Shown one piece after another: positions 23,601-34,600 of a stretch of 64,000 nt of DNA (within the stretch, counting starts at the first letter, position 1; each line of letters begins with the position of its first letter). A program made the translations under genes and the position numbers. The notes beneath the pieces are model-generated. The model was not told the origin of the DNA. It made no database searches and saw only the letters and a list, made by a program, of their open reading frames with translations. This DNA comes from Echinometra lucunter (lineage: Eukaryota; Echinodermata; Echinoidea; Camarodonta; Echinometridae): assembly GCA_029962745.1 (NCBI GenBank), contig CM057152.1:23269176-23333175 (forward strand), given 5' to 3'.

Positions 23601-23805
23601 CTTTCTAGTAAATACCATGAGTATGTCTTAGGATTTCTGGAAATAAAAGCACAATATTCAAGCAAATAAAGAGTTATTGTGTTGAGCTTATGTTATACTT
23701 AAATGATTAGTTGTCGATATTTATTTCATTTTTTGAAATACTGATGTGAAATATGAAAAAAGCATAACAGATTATGTTGGAATAGCCTTTGGGAAGGTGA
23801 CATAA
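20600..23805. repeat. Three tandem copies of a roughly 1-kb cassette
   Basis: Anchors recur in the same order. GAATGTATTTATT lies at about 20659, 21700 and 22903; GGCGACGTATTTG-like near 20739, 21779 and 22980; GGAATAGCCTTTGGGAAGG at about 21500, 22735 and 23780. Units are about 0.9-1.2 kb and roughly 95% alike. The middle unit has an extra internal duplication of about 145 bp (21813-21957 repeated at 21957-22110). Each encodes, on the minus strand, the peptide described for 22731-23518. Confidence 0.75.
22731..23518 (-). pseudogene. Mobile-element protein fragment (DUF6589-like), best of three copies
   Basis: Read on the minus strand, 23518-23252 gives a Gln/Lys-rich helical stretch. An in-frame TGA follows near 23250, after which the same frame continues to about 22925 through CIRDTVREADGTAIMGYW and EFFCGGHNKYVAEGHRIL. 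A second frame then encodes HYNYCQLDRNACSFPRDLHP. The DG..v..YW...F...GH..Y pattern resembles DUF6589 proteins, which are mobile-element derived in many invertebrates. A candidate splice donor (CCTGTAAGA) follows GHRIL. The copies at 21724-22467 and 20684-21256 are similarly broken. Family assignment is from memory of the pattern and uncertain. Confidence 0.4.
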
Positions 23806-24084
23806 TGGGGATTTTTCAGATTATGTACTATTTTGTCTTATCTTTTTACCAGTTTTCTTTTGCGAAATCCCTTGTGACATCTTTTTTTTTTTTTACTCTG
23901 GTTGCATGTGCTGAAAGATTCCAATATTTGATTTCTGAAGATTTTGAAATTACCTACCAAAAAGGTGTACTATCTCTCGGTTATCTACTTGGTATAGGTG
24001 AACGGATTGTCGATTATACTGTTCTTAAATTCAGCAAGTTTTCTTCAGGATGGTCGGTGAGCAGTGTACTTGTGCTATTTTTAT

Positions 24085-24292
24085 ACGTTTAGATGCAAAG
24101 ATCCTTTTCCACCAACAACATGAAAAATAGAAGACTTAGCTTTCACTTTGTGATTTAACTGGTCCATAAAAAAGTCTAGGGTGAAATTATGCCCTAGACC
24201 TCCGTGGAGGTTAATGGTTCTGTTGTGAACTAGTTCCCATCTAATACGTGAAGGGAAACATCCAGCTATACCTGATGGAGAGAGAGAGTTAT
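24085..24292 (-). pseudogene. DUF6589-like fragment, copy 1
   Basis: The minus-strand peptide contains GIAGCFPSRIRWELVHNRTI and then NLHGGLGHNFTLDFFMDQLN. The R..N.HG..G.N..LD...#.LN pattern is the conserved core I associate with DUF6589. It is joined upstream to a Tc1 transposase remnant through a (GA)n run at about 24279-24292. A second copy lies at 26726-26875. Confidence 0.45.
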
Positions 24293-25447
24293 TTATATAT
24301 CTCTCCTCCTCCCTCCCTCGGACATAAACTCTTCGCTTGTTGCCAAACTGTTCAAATTTGGACTCATCAGTCCACAGCACTTTATACCAGTCTTCTTTTG
24401 CCCATCTCTTGTGTTCTTTTGCGAATTTCAGGCGTTTCACTCTATTTTGCTCTCTCGGTAATGGTTTCTTTGCTGCTATTCTGCCTACAAGTCCTTGCTC
24501 TTGCAGTTTCCTACGCACAGTTCTTGAAGAAACAGCTGCACCAATAGTCATTGTGGTGTTAATCTCATCATGCAGTTGTCTTGAAGTCTTTCTTTGGTCC
24601 TTGAGACTGAGAATTTTGAGATACCTCACTTGTCTGTCAGAAAGTTTCGGTTTTTGACCTCGCCCTTTTCGGGTTTTTATGTGAATTGGTGGCATCATGG
24701 TGGTCTAAAGTGTACTTTATTGTACTTGTACTGCATTTCAAGACCTTGCCTATGCGGCGGTAACTCCAGCCAGCATCAAAAAGGGCCTTTATTCAAGCCC
24801 ACTCCTCACTGGTGAGCTCCTTCTTCACCCTAGCCATGTTCAAAGAAGAGCTACATGTACATGTGTTTCAAGACCTTCTAGAGACTGTGAATTTGTGGTA
24901 TGACCTTGGTGACAAAACCCCTCATTTTAACTGACCAATAACGAACTGGATAGGCCTTGTACATTCAAAAGAATCACACACCTAAGATTCTTTGCATAAC
25001 CATCCTTTCAGGTACGTGATTGTGTGACATCACCTGTAAAATAGGCCTGACTTGTTTTTTTAAGGGTAATGTATTCAAATGTACATGTATGCACATTTCT
25101 TCTCTGAGCACCTAGTGATGAGCTATTCCATTAACCTGCTTTTTATAAATGAGTCTCAGTGCTTAGGATCTAGTTTGCATACATTACTTGTTGCTATGTC
25201 CGGCAAGCTTGCAGGTTGTCAAGAACAACCTTTGTGTGAAAGGAATGCATAAAATCTAAATACATTACCGAACTGGTCTATTGACTTAACTCTGTTTATG
25301 ATGATTATATTCTATGGTTTTTAAAGCATAATGATGACTTTTGTAGATATTCAACCATTTTATAGGCATTTTAAAAGCCAACTAAATGAAAACAACTAAA
25401 ATCTCTTAAATATGCTAGGTGTTCTAATATTTTTGGCCACCACTGTA
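24293..25447 (-). mobile_element. Truncated Tc1/mariner-type element
   Basis: The outer end reads GGTGTTCTAATATTTTTGGC then CACCACTG, ending at 25445 before TA. This is a typical Tc1 inverted terminus with TA target. The transposase starts at about 24836 (ARVKKELTSEEWA), has an in-frame TGA near 24793 and a frameshift near 24700. It then continues as an HTH segment (KPKLSDRQVRYL) and the first catalytic block (VLWTDESKFEQFG, Asp of DDE). Everything after about residue VRGREEERY is lost at the junction near 24293, including the other TIR. Inactive. Confidence 0.75.
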
Positions 25448-25732
25448 TCTACACTGTATCTATCTATCTATCTATATATACATACATATGTTGAAAGAAA
25501 TTTCACAAGTGCAAACAACTTTGGCAGCAAACATTTGGACCAGAGGTGTCAAAATAGAGTCACAGTCATTTGGCAGCAAGGCAAACAAATATCATTAATT
25601 TTGCTAAAGACCTTTCTGGTATATTTTCATTACAAAGTAATGGTGATGTGCACTGAAATTGCAATTTTCACGGTGTTTCAGCTCTCCCCCCCCCCCCCCC
25701 CCCCAGTGTAGGAAAACTTCCTATGCCCAAAA

Positions 25733-26003
25733 TTTTTAGTAGGTTGATGGAATCTAAAATTTTACCTTGTGCCACAGATCTCACACATTGGTGGTGGAAC
25801 TTTTCCCCACGTTTACTAGATTTGTTTGCACAATGCCATGGAAAGAGCCCTCCATTTTTCCTGCAGATGCAGTACAGCCCATTCTCAGAATCTTCACAAG
25901 TTGGGGTGCAATACCACTCCACACCCTCCGTATATGGGTTCATCATGCAGTCTTCGTGGAACCATCTTCCATTCTTGCAGTCGATGTTACTGCATTCAAT
26001 CAT
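25733..26003 (-). pseudogene. Tandem PHD-finger-like fragment
   Basis: The minus-strand peptide has MIECSNIDCKNGRWFHEDC, then WYCTPTC, then a second partial finger LYCICRKN...FHHQC. The spacing C..C..WFH..C...WYC..C is that of PHD zinc fingers. The frame is closed upstream by a TAA just before MIEC, with an acceptor-like CACAG about 20 bp further. On the minus strand it lies downstream of the DUF6589-like copy at 26726-26875, so the two could be successive exons of one dead element (inference). Confidence 0.5.
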
Positions 26004-26725
26004 TTTTTAGTCATCTATTTCTGTGATATAAGAAAAACTTGGAATTAGGTGTTTAGATTATTAGTCCTCTGGCTGAATTCTTGAAAAATAATATGATTAT
26101 TATTAATTATTTTGTCGCAGTTCCGGCTCGGCAGTCAGCACTTAATTTACGCGCGTGTGGGGGGGGGGGAGGTGGATGTGTTTGTGGTGTGTGTAGGGGT
26201 GTAGGTGTGTGGGGTGTGACCACAATGATTTGACAAAAAAAGAAATCAGAAATATTTATAAGACCTAGAATCACAATAATCTTACCAAAAGTAAGAGAAT
26301 TTAAAAATAAATTCATTCATGGTCATAATGGTGCAGTATATACCGATGAACATTTATTCAAATTTGGTTTTGTTGATACTAATGCACAAACACTAGCTCA
26401 TCGCATTGGATGCAATGCTTTGCAAAAACTTTATCATTTTTAGTTTAATGAGATTGGAGACAGTTTTACTCACCAAGAAAAAGTGTAGAATTTAAAAAAG
26501 GTCATATTACATACAGGAAAAGGGCATATTTATGAGAAAAAAGGGCACCTCGGCCAAATGAAAAAGGGCACAATTTTAGTGGCCATAACTTGAAGCAAAG
26601 GGAAGAAGGGCATCACGGCCAGTAATGAGGGCATCGGCGGCCATGGCCGTCGATGGCCGTTGATTATTTCGAGGCCTGTATTTTCATACATGTAGATTCC
26701 ACCAACAACATGAACAATAGAAGTC

Positions 26726-26905
26726 TTACCTTTCACCTAGTGATTTAACTGCTCCATAAAAAAAGTCTAGGGCAAGATTACGCCCTAGACCTCCATGGAG
26801 GTTAATGGTTCTGCTGTGAACTAGTTCCCATCTAATACGTGAAGGGAAACATCCAGCTATACCTGATGGAGAGAGAGAGAGAGTGAGAAAGAGAGAGAGA
26901 GAGAG
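26726..26905 (-). pseudogene. DUF6589-like fragment, copy 2
   Basis: This repeats the segment at 24085-24292 at roughly 90% identity. It includes RIRWELVHSRTINLHGG and GRNLALDFF and again begins at a (GA)n run (about 26873-26905). The frame fails after LDFF because of a one-base change in an A run. Confidence 0.45.
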
Positions 26906-26964
26906 TGAAACTAATACTGACTTCCGGTTTATAATCATTATGAAACCCTTCACTTCCAGCTATC

Positions 26965-27040
26965 TCTCGCTAGCGCAATACTATAGGTAGCGCGTTGGTC
27001 TTTAGAAGTGAATATTCAGGGTTTGAGTCACATCTTCAGG
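26965..27040 (+). mobile_element. tRNA-derived SINE head
   Basis: TAGGTAGCGCGTTGG resembles an A box and CAGGGTTTGAGTC a B box, at tRNA-like spacing. There is no full cloverleaf acceptor stem, so a SINE remnant is more likely than a tRNA gene. Confidence 0.4.
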
Positions 27041-27049
27041 CATGGTAAG

Positions 27050-29671
27050 TCACAAAACAAAGAGTAAAACAAAACAAAAGTGAAAAATACGGTGTCTCTG
27101 AGCCTCCAATATTCCTTTTTTAACGGGGGGTACATACATGTACATGTATATAACTCTTTCTTAAGAATGATTAAATGCTATTCCATAACCTTATTAAAAT
27201 GAAAACATATTTCCACGATAATATATTTTTGGTGAAAAAAAGATACAAATAAATACCGTGAATACTTAACTTACAGAGAAAGCCTTTGAATTTGTGCGAT
27301 CATGCCCAATAACATATAAATCTCTGTTGTGATTGTAACTGTGTTAGTGCAAGAAGTGACCCGCAACACTGTCACTTGTTTGTTGCCTTTTCTAGAAACC
27401 AAGAATATACTATTATAAAATGATCATATGATTTTATATGAAAGGGGTTTTTGTGAAATATACCATAACTAACTACAATACTGCAAAATAATCTACAAGT
27501 CAAACTTGTAATGATTTATATCCAGTTATATCAGCTTGATGGTTAATTATGTCTTCTTCAAATGTGCAACTCGATTCCATTCACAGAAGTATGAATCAAA
27601 TTTTATACATTTCACACTACCACCAAATCATCATCAAATGGAAATCAAATGGTATCGAATGGAAGATAACGTTTGCACGCATCTGAATAATATGTTCAAG
27701 AACCAAATAAAGTTTTCTTTAGTAGTTTATAAAGATTAATTAGATTATGCTAAGCAAATAAACAATTCTTTCTAGGTGCACCAACTGGCTTTGAGTCCTA
27801 TTTTCAATGGAAGATAATACTGATGATTACAACTTTACTGATGCATGCGTAAGCATGAACGAATGAACGAAAGTTCTCATAACAGTCTGTGAATCACAAC
27901 CTTGCTTGGGGGAAAACAGTTGCGATGAAGAACGTGGGGATCAAGGCCTGGTATATCGAAGATGATAAGGACACCCTGACCAGAAAGACAACATGGGAGA
28001 CGGAAATGATGACGATAAGGGCACACAGCCAGCGTCCTTATCAAGAGTTGACAAACTTAGCCCAGCTAAGCAATAGACCAAATTTGCGACTGTATAAAGA
28101 AATTATACCAAACAGGATTCTAAAAAGTATTCCCGATCACTATGAATTAAGTGTCCTTGCTGCTTTTAAACACAATAATACATTTCATATATTTTGCATT
28201 TAAACTTTTGCCTGATAATCAGTGCATACAAAGAAATTGAACTTTATCGATTTTTCAGTCTTTTCAGCATAAGAGGAAGACATCTTCCAGAATGTCAATA
28301 AAACAAAATATACATGTTTATGTATATAATTTCTCACTTCAACTTTTCTGTATAACAAATGGACTTAACTTTAATTTTGTTCCTTCTTATTACATTTATG
28401 CAATACAGAAAACTACATCTTTCAGAATTCTACACACCATATCTATAAGTTCTTACTCTGCAAAATAATTACAAAAAAATGGAAAACTTACAGATATCTT
28501 GATAGTCTGGTTCTTGGTGTTGTGCTGTTGGTGTGTGTGGTGAGCAGCCAGGAAAAAGGGTTCCTGACACTTGCTAGCCTGAAATGCTTGCTAGTGGGGA
28601 AAACTCTGTACCGGCAATCACACCCAGTCATAGCACAACACGACAGGATCTCAAATACAAGGGGAAGATGAACACAACCTCTCCACACCAAGGTTAAAAT
28701 GAGATCTGTACTAAACTTCCTTCACACAGCTCCCCCTCCAGCTTAGAACCCGACACACCCAAAATTATAACCAATCAACCACAAGCTTTCCCTGCACACC
28801 TAGCAACAGAAAAACACATTTAATTGCACTGCTCTTAGTCCTGATTAATGCAAAACAGCGTTCCTTACAATGCAGCAACCATGACTGTGTGCAAGCTCCT
28901 TACAATGCAGCAACCCTAAGCATGCTTACACCTGGCTACAGCATAGGAACATACAAAAGAGCAAGGCATAATGAAGGGAATTGCTATTGACCTTTTCTTT
29001 GCTGAAAGAAATCAAAGTCAGGGTGACAAACATATCAGCAATGTCATCGACTAGCGCAATTTTCAGATCCACCGTACTTTAACACTGCAGTGTATGCTGG
29101 CTGCACTCGTCTGGCTGTGCTCAATTGCAGTATTTCCAGTTTGTTATTCGACAGATGATTCTTACACTACAAGCCTACAAAAATTTCATTATTTCTTTTA
29201 AAGATCTGATTCAGATGTACTTGAAAAAAAAACACCCAACTTTTTGCTTTAAAAGTGGCATTTCTTTCAAGTTTCAACGCTTTATGAACGAATTCATAAC
29301 CAAACTCCTTGTCTCATGATGGCGTTTCCATGATTGCAGACCTGCCGTGTTTTTCAGGAAGTTTCTTTGTCAACATTCAGGATGTTGATGATCCACTGTG
29401 ACAACTTTTCCCTGCATGCAGTACGGAGAATTACAATGTAAATTTAGACACAGTGACATTTTGAGGCTTTGACTCTGAAGTAGTCCAGCCTAGTACATGA
29501 GTAAGCATCACATGAACAACTGTCAGTGTGTCATCATAAACTGTAGTTTCTTCTCTCTTTGAAAGAATAGCCACAAAAGTCTGACCAACTGATCTAACCC
29601 ATTATAATAACCTTGCATTTGTATGAGTGGATTTAACAAAACTTGTTTTTTATTTCACTCTTTCACTGTAG
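27050..29671. other. Noncoding, probable MKKS upstream region
   Basis: No supported gene. A 104-codon ORF at 27889-28203 lacks recognisable features. The 3' side must contain the start of the MKKS transcript, but no core promoter element could be identified. Confidence 0.3.
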
Positions 29672-29736
29672 ATTGCTGCCGTGTTATCATCCTTCCAAGT
29701 TGAAACCCCCAAAGAAAGGAAGAATTAATTTTCATC

Positions 29737-29955
29737 ATGAATCCACCCAAGAAGAACTTTTTTGTTCGTAACAGAGTACTCATCGTAGGCCTTCTAGGTC
29801 TCACCTTCATCCACGTTGGCTGGTTCCATATCGCCAATGATCCAGCCTTCAATAAAGACGCTGCACACTCAAAGAAAAAAGTTTCAGATCTTCTACCTAT
29901 GACATCCTTCTTCAAATCTAAGGTTTTAAGTGCACCAACTGAAAAGTCAAATTAA
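29737..29955 (+). CDS. MKKS leader ORF 1, small membrane peptide
   Basis: Complete 72-codon ORF within a predicted exon at 29672-29957 (acceptor CACTGTAG before 29672, donor GTAAGT at 29958). The start context has A at -3. The peptide is basic at the N-terminus (MNPPKKNFFVRNR) with one hydrophobic segment at about residues 14-31 and a Lys/Ser-rich tail. This is the layout of a mitochondrial signal-anchored peptide. Vertebrate MKKS mRNAs are known to carry upstream ORFs encoding conserved mitochondrial-membrane peptides; position and features match, but orthology has not been tested by alignment. It may both encode a peptide and limit MKKS translation. Confidence 0.55.
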   Translation: MNPPKKNFFVRNRVLIVGLLGLTFIHVGWFHIANDPAFNKDAAHSKKKVSDLLPMTSFFKSKVLSAPTEKSN

Positions 29956-30776
29956 TAGTAAGTGGCCTACAGTTTTGTTTTTAATTATTTTGGAAAATGT
30001 ACAAAGAGATCAAATTGTGACATTAGTATTTAGCTTCAATAATACTTGCTACTCTACATGTATGTTAGTAAATTTTCAATATAATTGAATTGATATGGTT
30101 TTATTTAAAACCACAAACAGGTTTTGACTTCACTTGCTATGCTTATATGCATAGGGACTCGTCAAGGAATGTTTTTCATTGAGACTTACCGACTCTGTCA
30201 TGCAATCTTCCATGAGCATTTGAGAGTTTGTGAGAAGTTTCTAGGTGGCATCACGGTTTCTTCATGACATGCATGTAGTCTCCACATTACAAACATAATA
30301 GCAGTGACAAAGCTTGTAGTATATTCATTATTCAGGGTAAAGTAAAATTGTTGAGAGCTGGGGAAGGGGCATGAATTATTTCGCAAGCTTTCATATTCTT
30401 TGCCTTTCATTTGTCTAATATTCAACTTGAGAAGGAAAACAACTTCACAGCATCTTAGTTTTGCTAGTATCTTTCTTCTGACCATCTTAAAGCAAAGGAA
30501 TCTGAAGAATAGTTTTAGAGGGTCTACTTTACATGACCTTCAAATGATCATCATTCAGATTCACAGCAGACTATTTGTAGCATGAATTATTTTACAGATA
30601 GCTCATTTATATTTACATGTATGGTTTGAAGCATTCCTTAAATGTTCTTGTTCTGTTATTCACTATATTTTGCAGGCCCTTTCTCTCAGCAAATATCTGT
30701 GCAATCTCTTGTAGGACACACCAAAGACTAGTCGCATTGAATTTTTCTGAAGGACATTAATGGTTCATTTATTACA

Positions 30777-30947
30777 ATGGGTCTCAGAAAGATCATTATG
30801 GAGCACAAAGTTATGAGTGTTGGAATTGCCTTGGTCACCACTCATCTAGTGATCTACAACATTCAGAAGATAGCTAAGACATCAGCAATGACTGAGGATA
30901 AGAAGGAGCAACAGACTGTTATGCTCATCAAAGCTGATGCTAAGTAG
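30777..30947 (+). CDS. MKKS leader ORF 2, small membrane peptide
   Basis: Complete 56-codon ORF in a predicted exon 30676-30977 (acceptor ATTTTGCAG ending 30675, donor GTAAAG at 30978). The start context is strong (A at -3, G at +4). The peptide begins MGLRKIIMEHK, has a hydrophobic segment at about residues 13-29, then a charged Lys/Glu-rich tail ending IKADAK. TAG at 30945-30947 precedes the donor by 30 bp, so the ORF is self-contained. It is probably the second of two leader cistrons ahead of MKKS. It could also function only as a translational brake. Confidence 0.55.
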   Translation: MGLRKIIMEHKVMSVGIALVTTHLVIYNIQKIAKTSAMTEDKKEQQTVMLIKADAK

Positions 30948-31068
30948 TACATTCTAGCAAGGCAACTACAAATCAAGGTAAAGTGTAAATTTGATAAGTA
31001 CCCTTGCCGTGGATCAACTGATGCAATTTGTGTCAGTCTGTAGGGAGTAAAGTTATTACTTATGAACA

Positions 31069-31248
31069 TACAGTCAGCTCTGCCTAATTCGAATTTCTTG
31101 GGACTGAAGAATATGCTTCAACTTAGAGAAAATTCGACTAATGAGGGGTCAAAAACAATAGAAAATAAAGGAATGGGACCCAGTACAGACCTTCGACTTA
31201 GGTGATTATTCGACTTATGCGACTTAGACTTATGCAGAGTTGACTGTA
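31069..31248. mobile_element. pogo/Tigger-like MITE
   Basis: CAGTCAGCTCTGCCTAATTC is mirrored by CTTATGCAGAGTTGACTG, with TA on both sides (31069-31070 and 31247-31248). About 176 bp, noncoding, within the intron before the main MKKS coding exon. Confidence 0.6.
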
Positions 31249-31698
31249 TTTAGAAGTTGCTGAATGTTTGAAGTATCCCTCTGAGGTATAATTATGAGTT
31301 AGCCTCTAGACATACATGAAAGGCTGACCCATGACTAATGACTTTTCCTCTTGACTTCATAATTATATCAGATGAATGTTCATTTCTTATCCAGTTTTCT
31401 TGGGAAGAGTTGATGTGACTCCTTTTTCTGTCATTTTCTTCATTAAAGAGATACCTTTTTGACCACAGATAAATAGTAGGGAAATTTCTTTGGAGACATC
31501 ATGCCTTTTTAGGGATGGCTCTTTAATGAATTCTGAAATCAAATTTGTAATTCCTCAAAAAATGTACATCTGAATTGATCATTTGTAAGTAGTAGTAAGA
31601 AAGTTGCCACATTTAGTTGTTCCAAGAAAGATCTTTTCAATGAGTGCAGTCAAATAGATAAACTTTTGTCTAGAGATGTCTATTCATTTTTTTTCTAG

Positions 31699-34600
31699 AT
31701 GTGTGCTGTGTCTCCAGGAGCAAGTATGGCCTATCAAACCCCCAAGGAGCAGTCTCACATTAGCTCTTATAACCAGCAACATCCAGCTAATATCCATGCT
31801 CTTCAAGCCTTCAAATCCATCATCAAATCTTGCTTTGGACCAGAAGGGCACTTGAAAATGATTCAGAACCAGTGTGGAGGCCATGTTACCCTCACATCCT
31901 CAAGCCAAAGACTACTGTCGACCCTGTCACTCTCCAAACCAGTACTGAAGATGCTGTCCACAGCTGTTGAAGGACACCTCAAGGTGTACTCAGATGGAGG
32001 TCTCAATACTGCTTTGCTTGCATGTTCCCTGATTGAAGCCTGCTGGGAGACTAGACTGCATCCGATGATGTGTGTGGCCATCAGTGAAGTCATACAGGAC
32101 ATATGCAAGAGGACTATGATGTCTTCCAGTGTCTGCAGGATACCTATAAATGTGGCATCCATGGAGACACTTCTGTCACTCACCAGATCGGTGATCGCTT
32201 CAAAGCCAGGTTGCGGATTGGTCAAGCAGGACCTTTGTCTGATAGCTAGTCTTGTGGTACAGTCTTTCATATCATCTATACCCAGTGTGGACCCTGGTCA
32301 GTCACTGACCATTCCTGAAGTTCAGATCATTGGAGTTGAGTCAGAGGTGCCTTCTGAGTCACATATCATGGAAGGCATTCTGATAGAAGCACCAGATATT
32401 CCTTCCTTCTTTGTCAAAGACCTTCAAGTGCCTCGGATTGAATCAGGACCTGAGGCAGGATCTATTAGAGCGGTACTTTTCAATATATCTCTGTCTGGGG
32501 ATAGTGAGGAATTCACTGATGTTGGGTAAATATCTTTGATTTGTCTAGTTTACATTAGTCAAAGGGGGCTAAGTGTAGAATGAAAGATATGAACAGAAAT
32601 ATACCTTTCATATGAATTTGATTTGTGATTTCAAAGAAGTGATTGCATAAACAATAACAAAACAACAAAAGAAGAATACATTTATTAAAAGCCCATTGCG
32701 TCATTGTACCTTTTGTACAGCCAAGATGATTATTTCAACAATTTTTATGCCTCCGCCCACCGTAGGTGGTTGCCGGAGGCATTATGTTTTCGGGTTGTCC
32801 GTCCGTCCCGTTTTCGTTCTCACGATAACTTAAGAACTGTTTGACGGATCAACTTCAAACTTGGCTCGTGTGTGCATATGGGAGGGACAATGATCTGATT
32901 AGATTTTTTGGGTCTCAAGGTCATAGAGGTCAATATGTTCATAGAAATGGTTCGTTCTCGCGATAACTCAACAACTATTTGACGGATCAACTTCAAACTT
33001 GGCTGTTGTATGCATATGGGAGGGATAATGATCTGAGTAGATTGGGGGGTCTCAAGGTCAAGGGTCAAAGGTCATAGAAGTCATTATGTACATAGAAATA
33101 GTTCGTTCTCGCGATAACTCAACAACCATTTGACGGTTCAACTTCAAACTTGGCTCATGTATGCATATGGAAGGTCTCATGATGGTGTCATTAGATTTGG
33201 GGGTCACAAGGTCAAAGGTCAAGGTCAAAGATGTCATTATATACATGAAAATATTTAAAAAAAAATCACCATGAATGTGCCATATATTTCTGACCTGGCA
33301 ATGGCGGAGGCATAAATTTCGATCGCGCGCGGACAAGGATTCATCTAGTTTTCGATGCTTCATTGTGTTGTAGTAAAGCAGTAACAACCTTTAAAGTGCT
33401 TCAGACTTGTATACTTATTTCTCCTGCATTCTTGTACTATTCCACTCTAACATTGGTAAGCTTTCAAAATGACACGGTAGAATGAAAGATATGAACAGGA
33501 ATATACCTTTAATATGAATTTGATTTGTGATTTCAAAGAAGTGACTGCATAAACAATAACAAAACTACAAAAGTAGAATAATTTATTAAAAGCCCATTGC
33601 GTCATTGTACCTTTTGTACAGCCAAGATGATTATTTCAACAATTTTTTCGATGCTTCATAGTGTTGTAGTAAAGCAGTAACAACCTTTAAAGTGCTTCAA
33701 AATTATGCTTATTTCTCCTGCATTCTTGTACTATTCCATTCTAACATTGGTAAGCTTTCAAAATGACATGGTAGAACACATGTTTTTTTTGTGGTGAATG
33801 GTAGTAAATTAATCCATTTATACCGTGATTTTGTCATCTCCAGATTTGAGTTAGCTCCTGGAGTGACAGCCGAAGCTTCTAATCTCCAAGCCATGATCGA
33901 TCTAGTTGATCAGCTGGTGGACATGAGAGTTGGATTAGTTGCATGTCAGAAGGTCATTCATCCATCGGTCAAATGCCACCTCAGACAGAAGGGCATTCTG
34001 GCTCTTGACCGTTTGTCCATTCGCCATATTGGAGCAGTACAGCAAATCACTGGTAACTATCTCGAGTAATATGTGTCCTTTAGGCTTGTCCAGGTATGAC
34101 GCGACAAACCTCCACAACATTTTGAGTGTTCAGATATGGCGTGGCAAACCATACCACTTATGTTAATGAACGTGTATTAATGTCAGTGCTCAAAGAAAAG
34201 AGATTTTTGTCAAAAGTTGCGCAGACAAACTCATGACATCATATTTTTGCGCTAACTTTTTAAGAATGTGATTGGTCCACAGCTTTTTGCCACAGGGGGG
34301 CAAAAAATTTGCCTTTTACCTCAGCCTTTTTTTTTTTTTTGTTAGTTTTTTTTACAGCCTCATATCCCTTGACTTGTATCCTAAAGATGTCAAGGGGATT
34401 TGTCATGTCCTATCTGAACAAGCCTTTAGAAGCTATATAAGTATTGTATTACTGATATATATTTGTGAAATATTCTCATGAACTTGATTAGGGTTTCCAG
34501 AAATGAAATCCATTCCTGTACATTCTAACCGAAATTAGCATCTCAAGTTACTGATGCATGCAGACTGTTATGGATTGAAATTTGCTGTATAGAGTACAAT

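Noticed and set aside
27889..28203. 104-codon plus-strand ORF
   Set aside because: No recognisable domain, no supporting splice sites and a length that can arise by chance.
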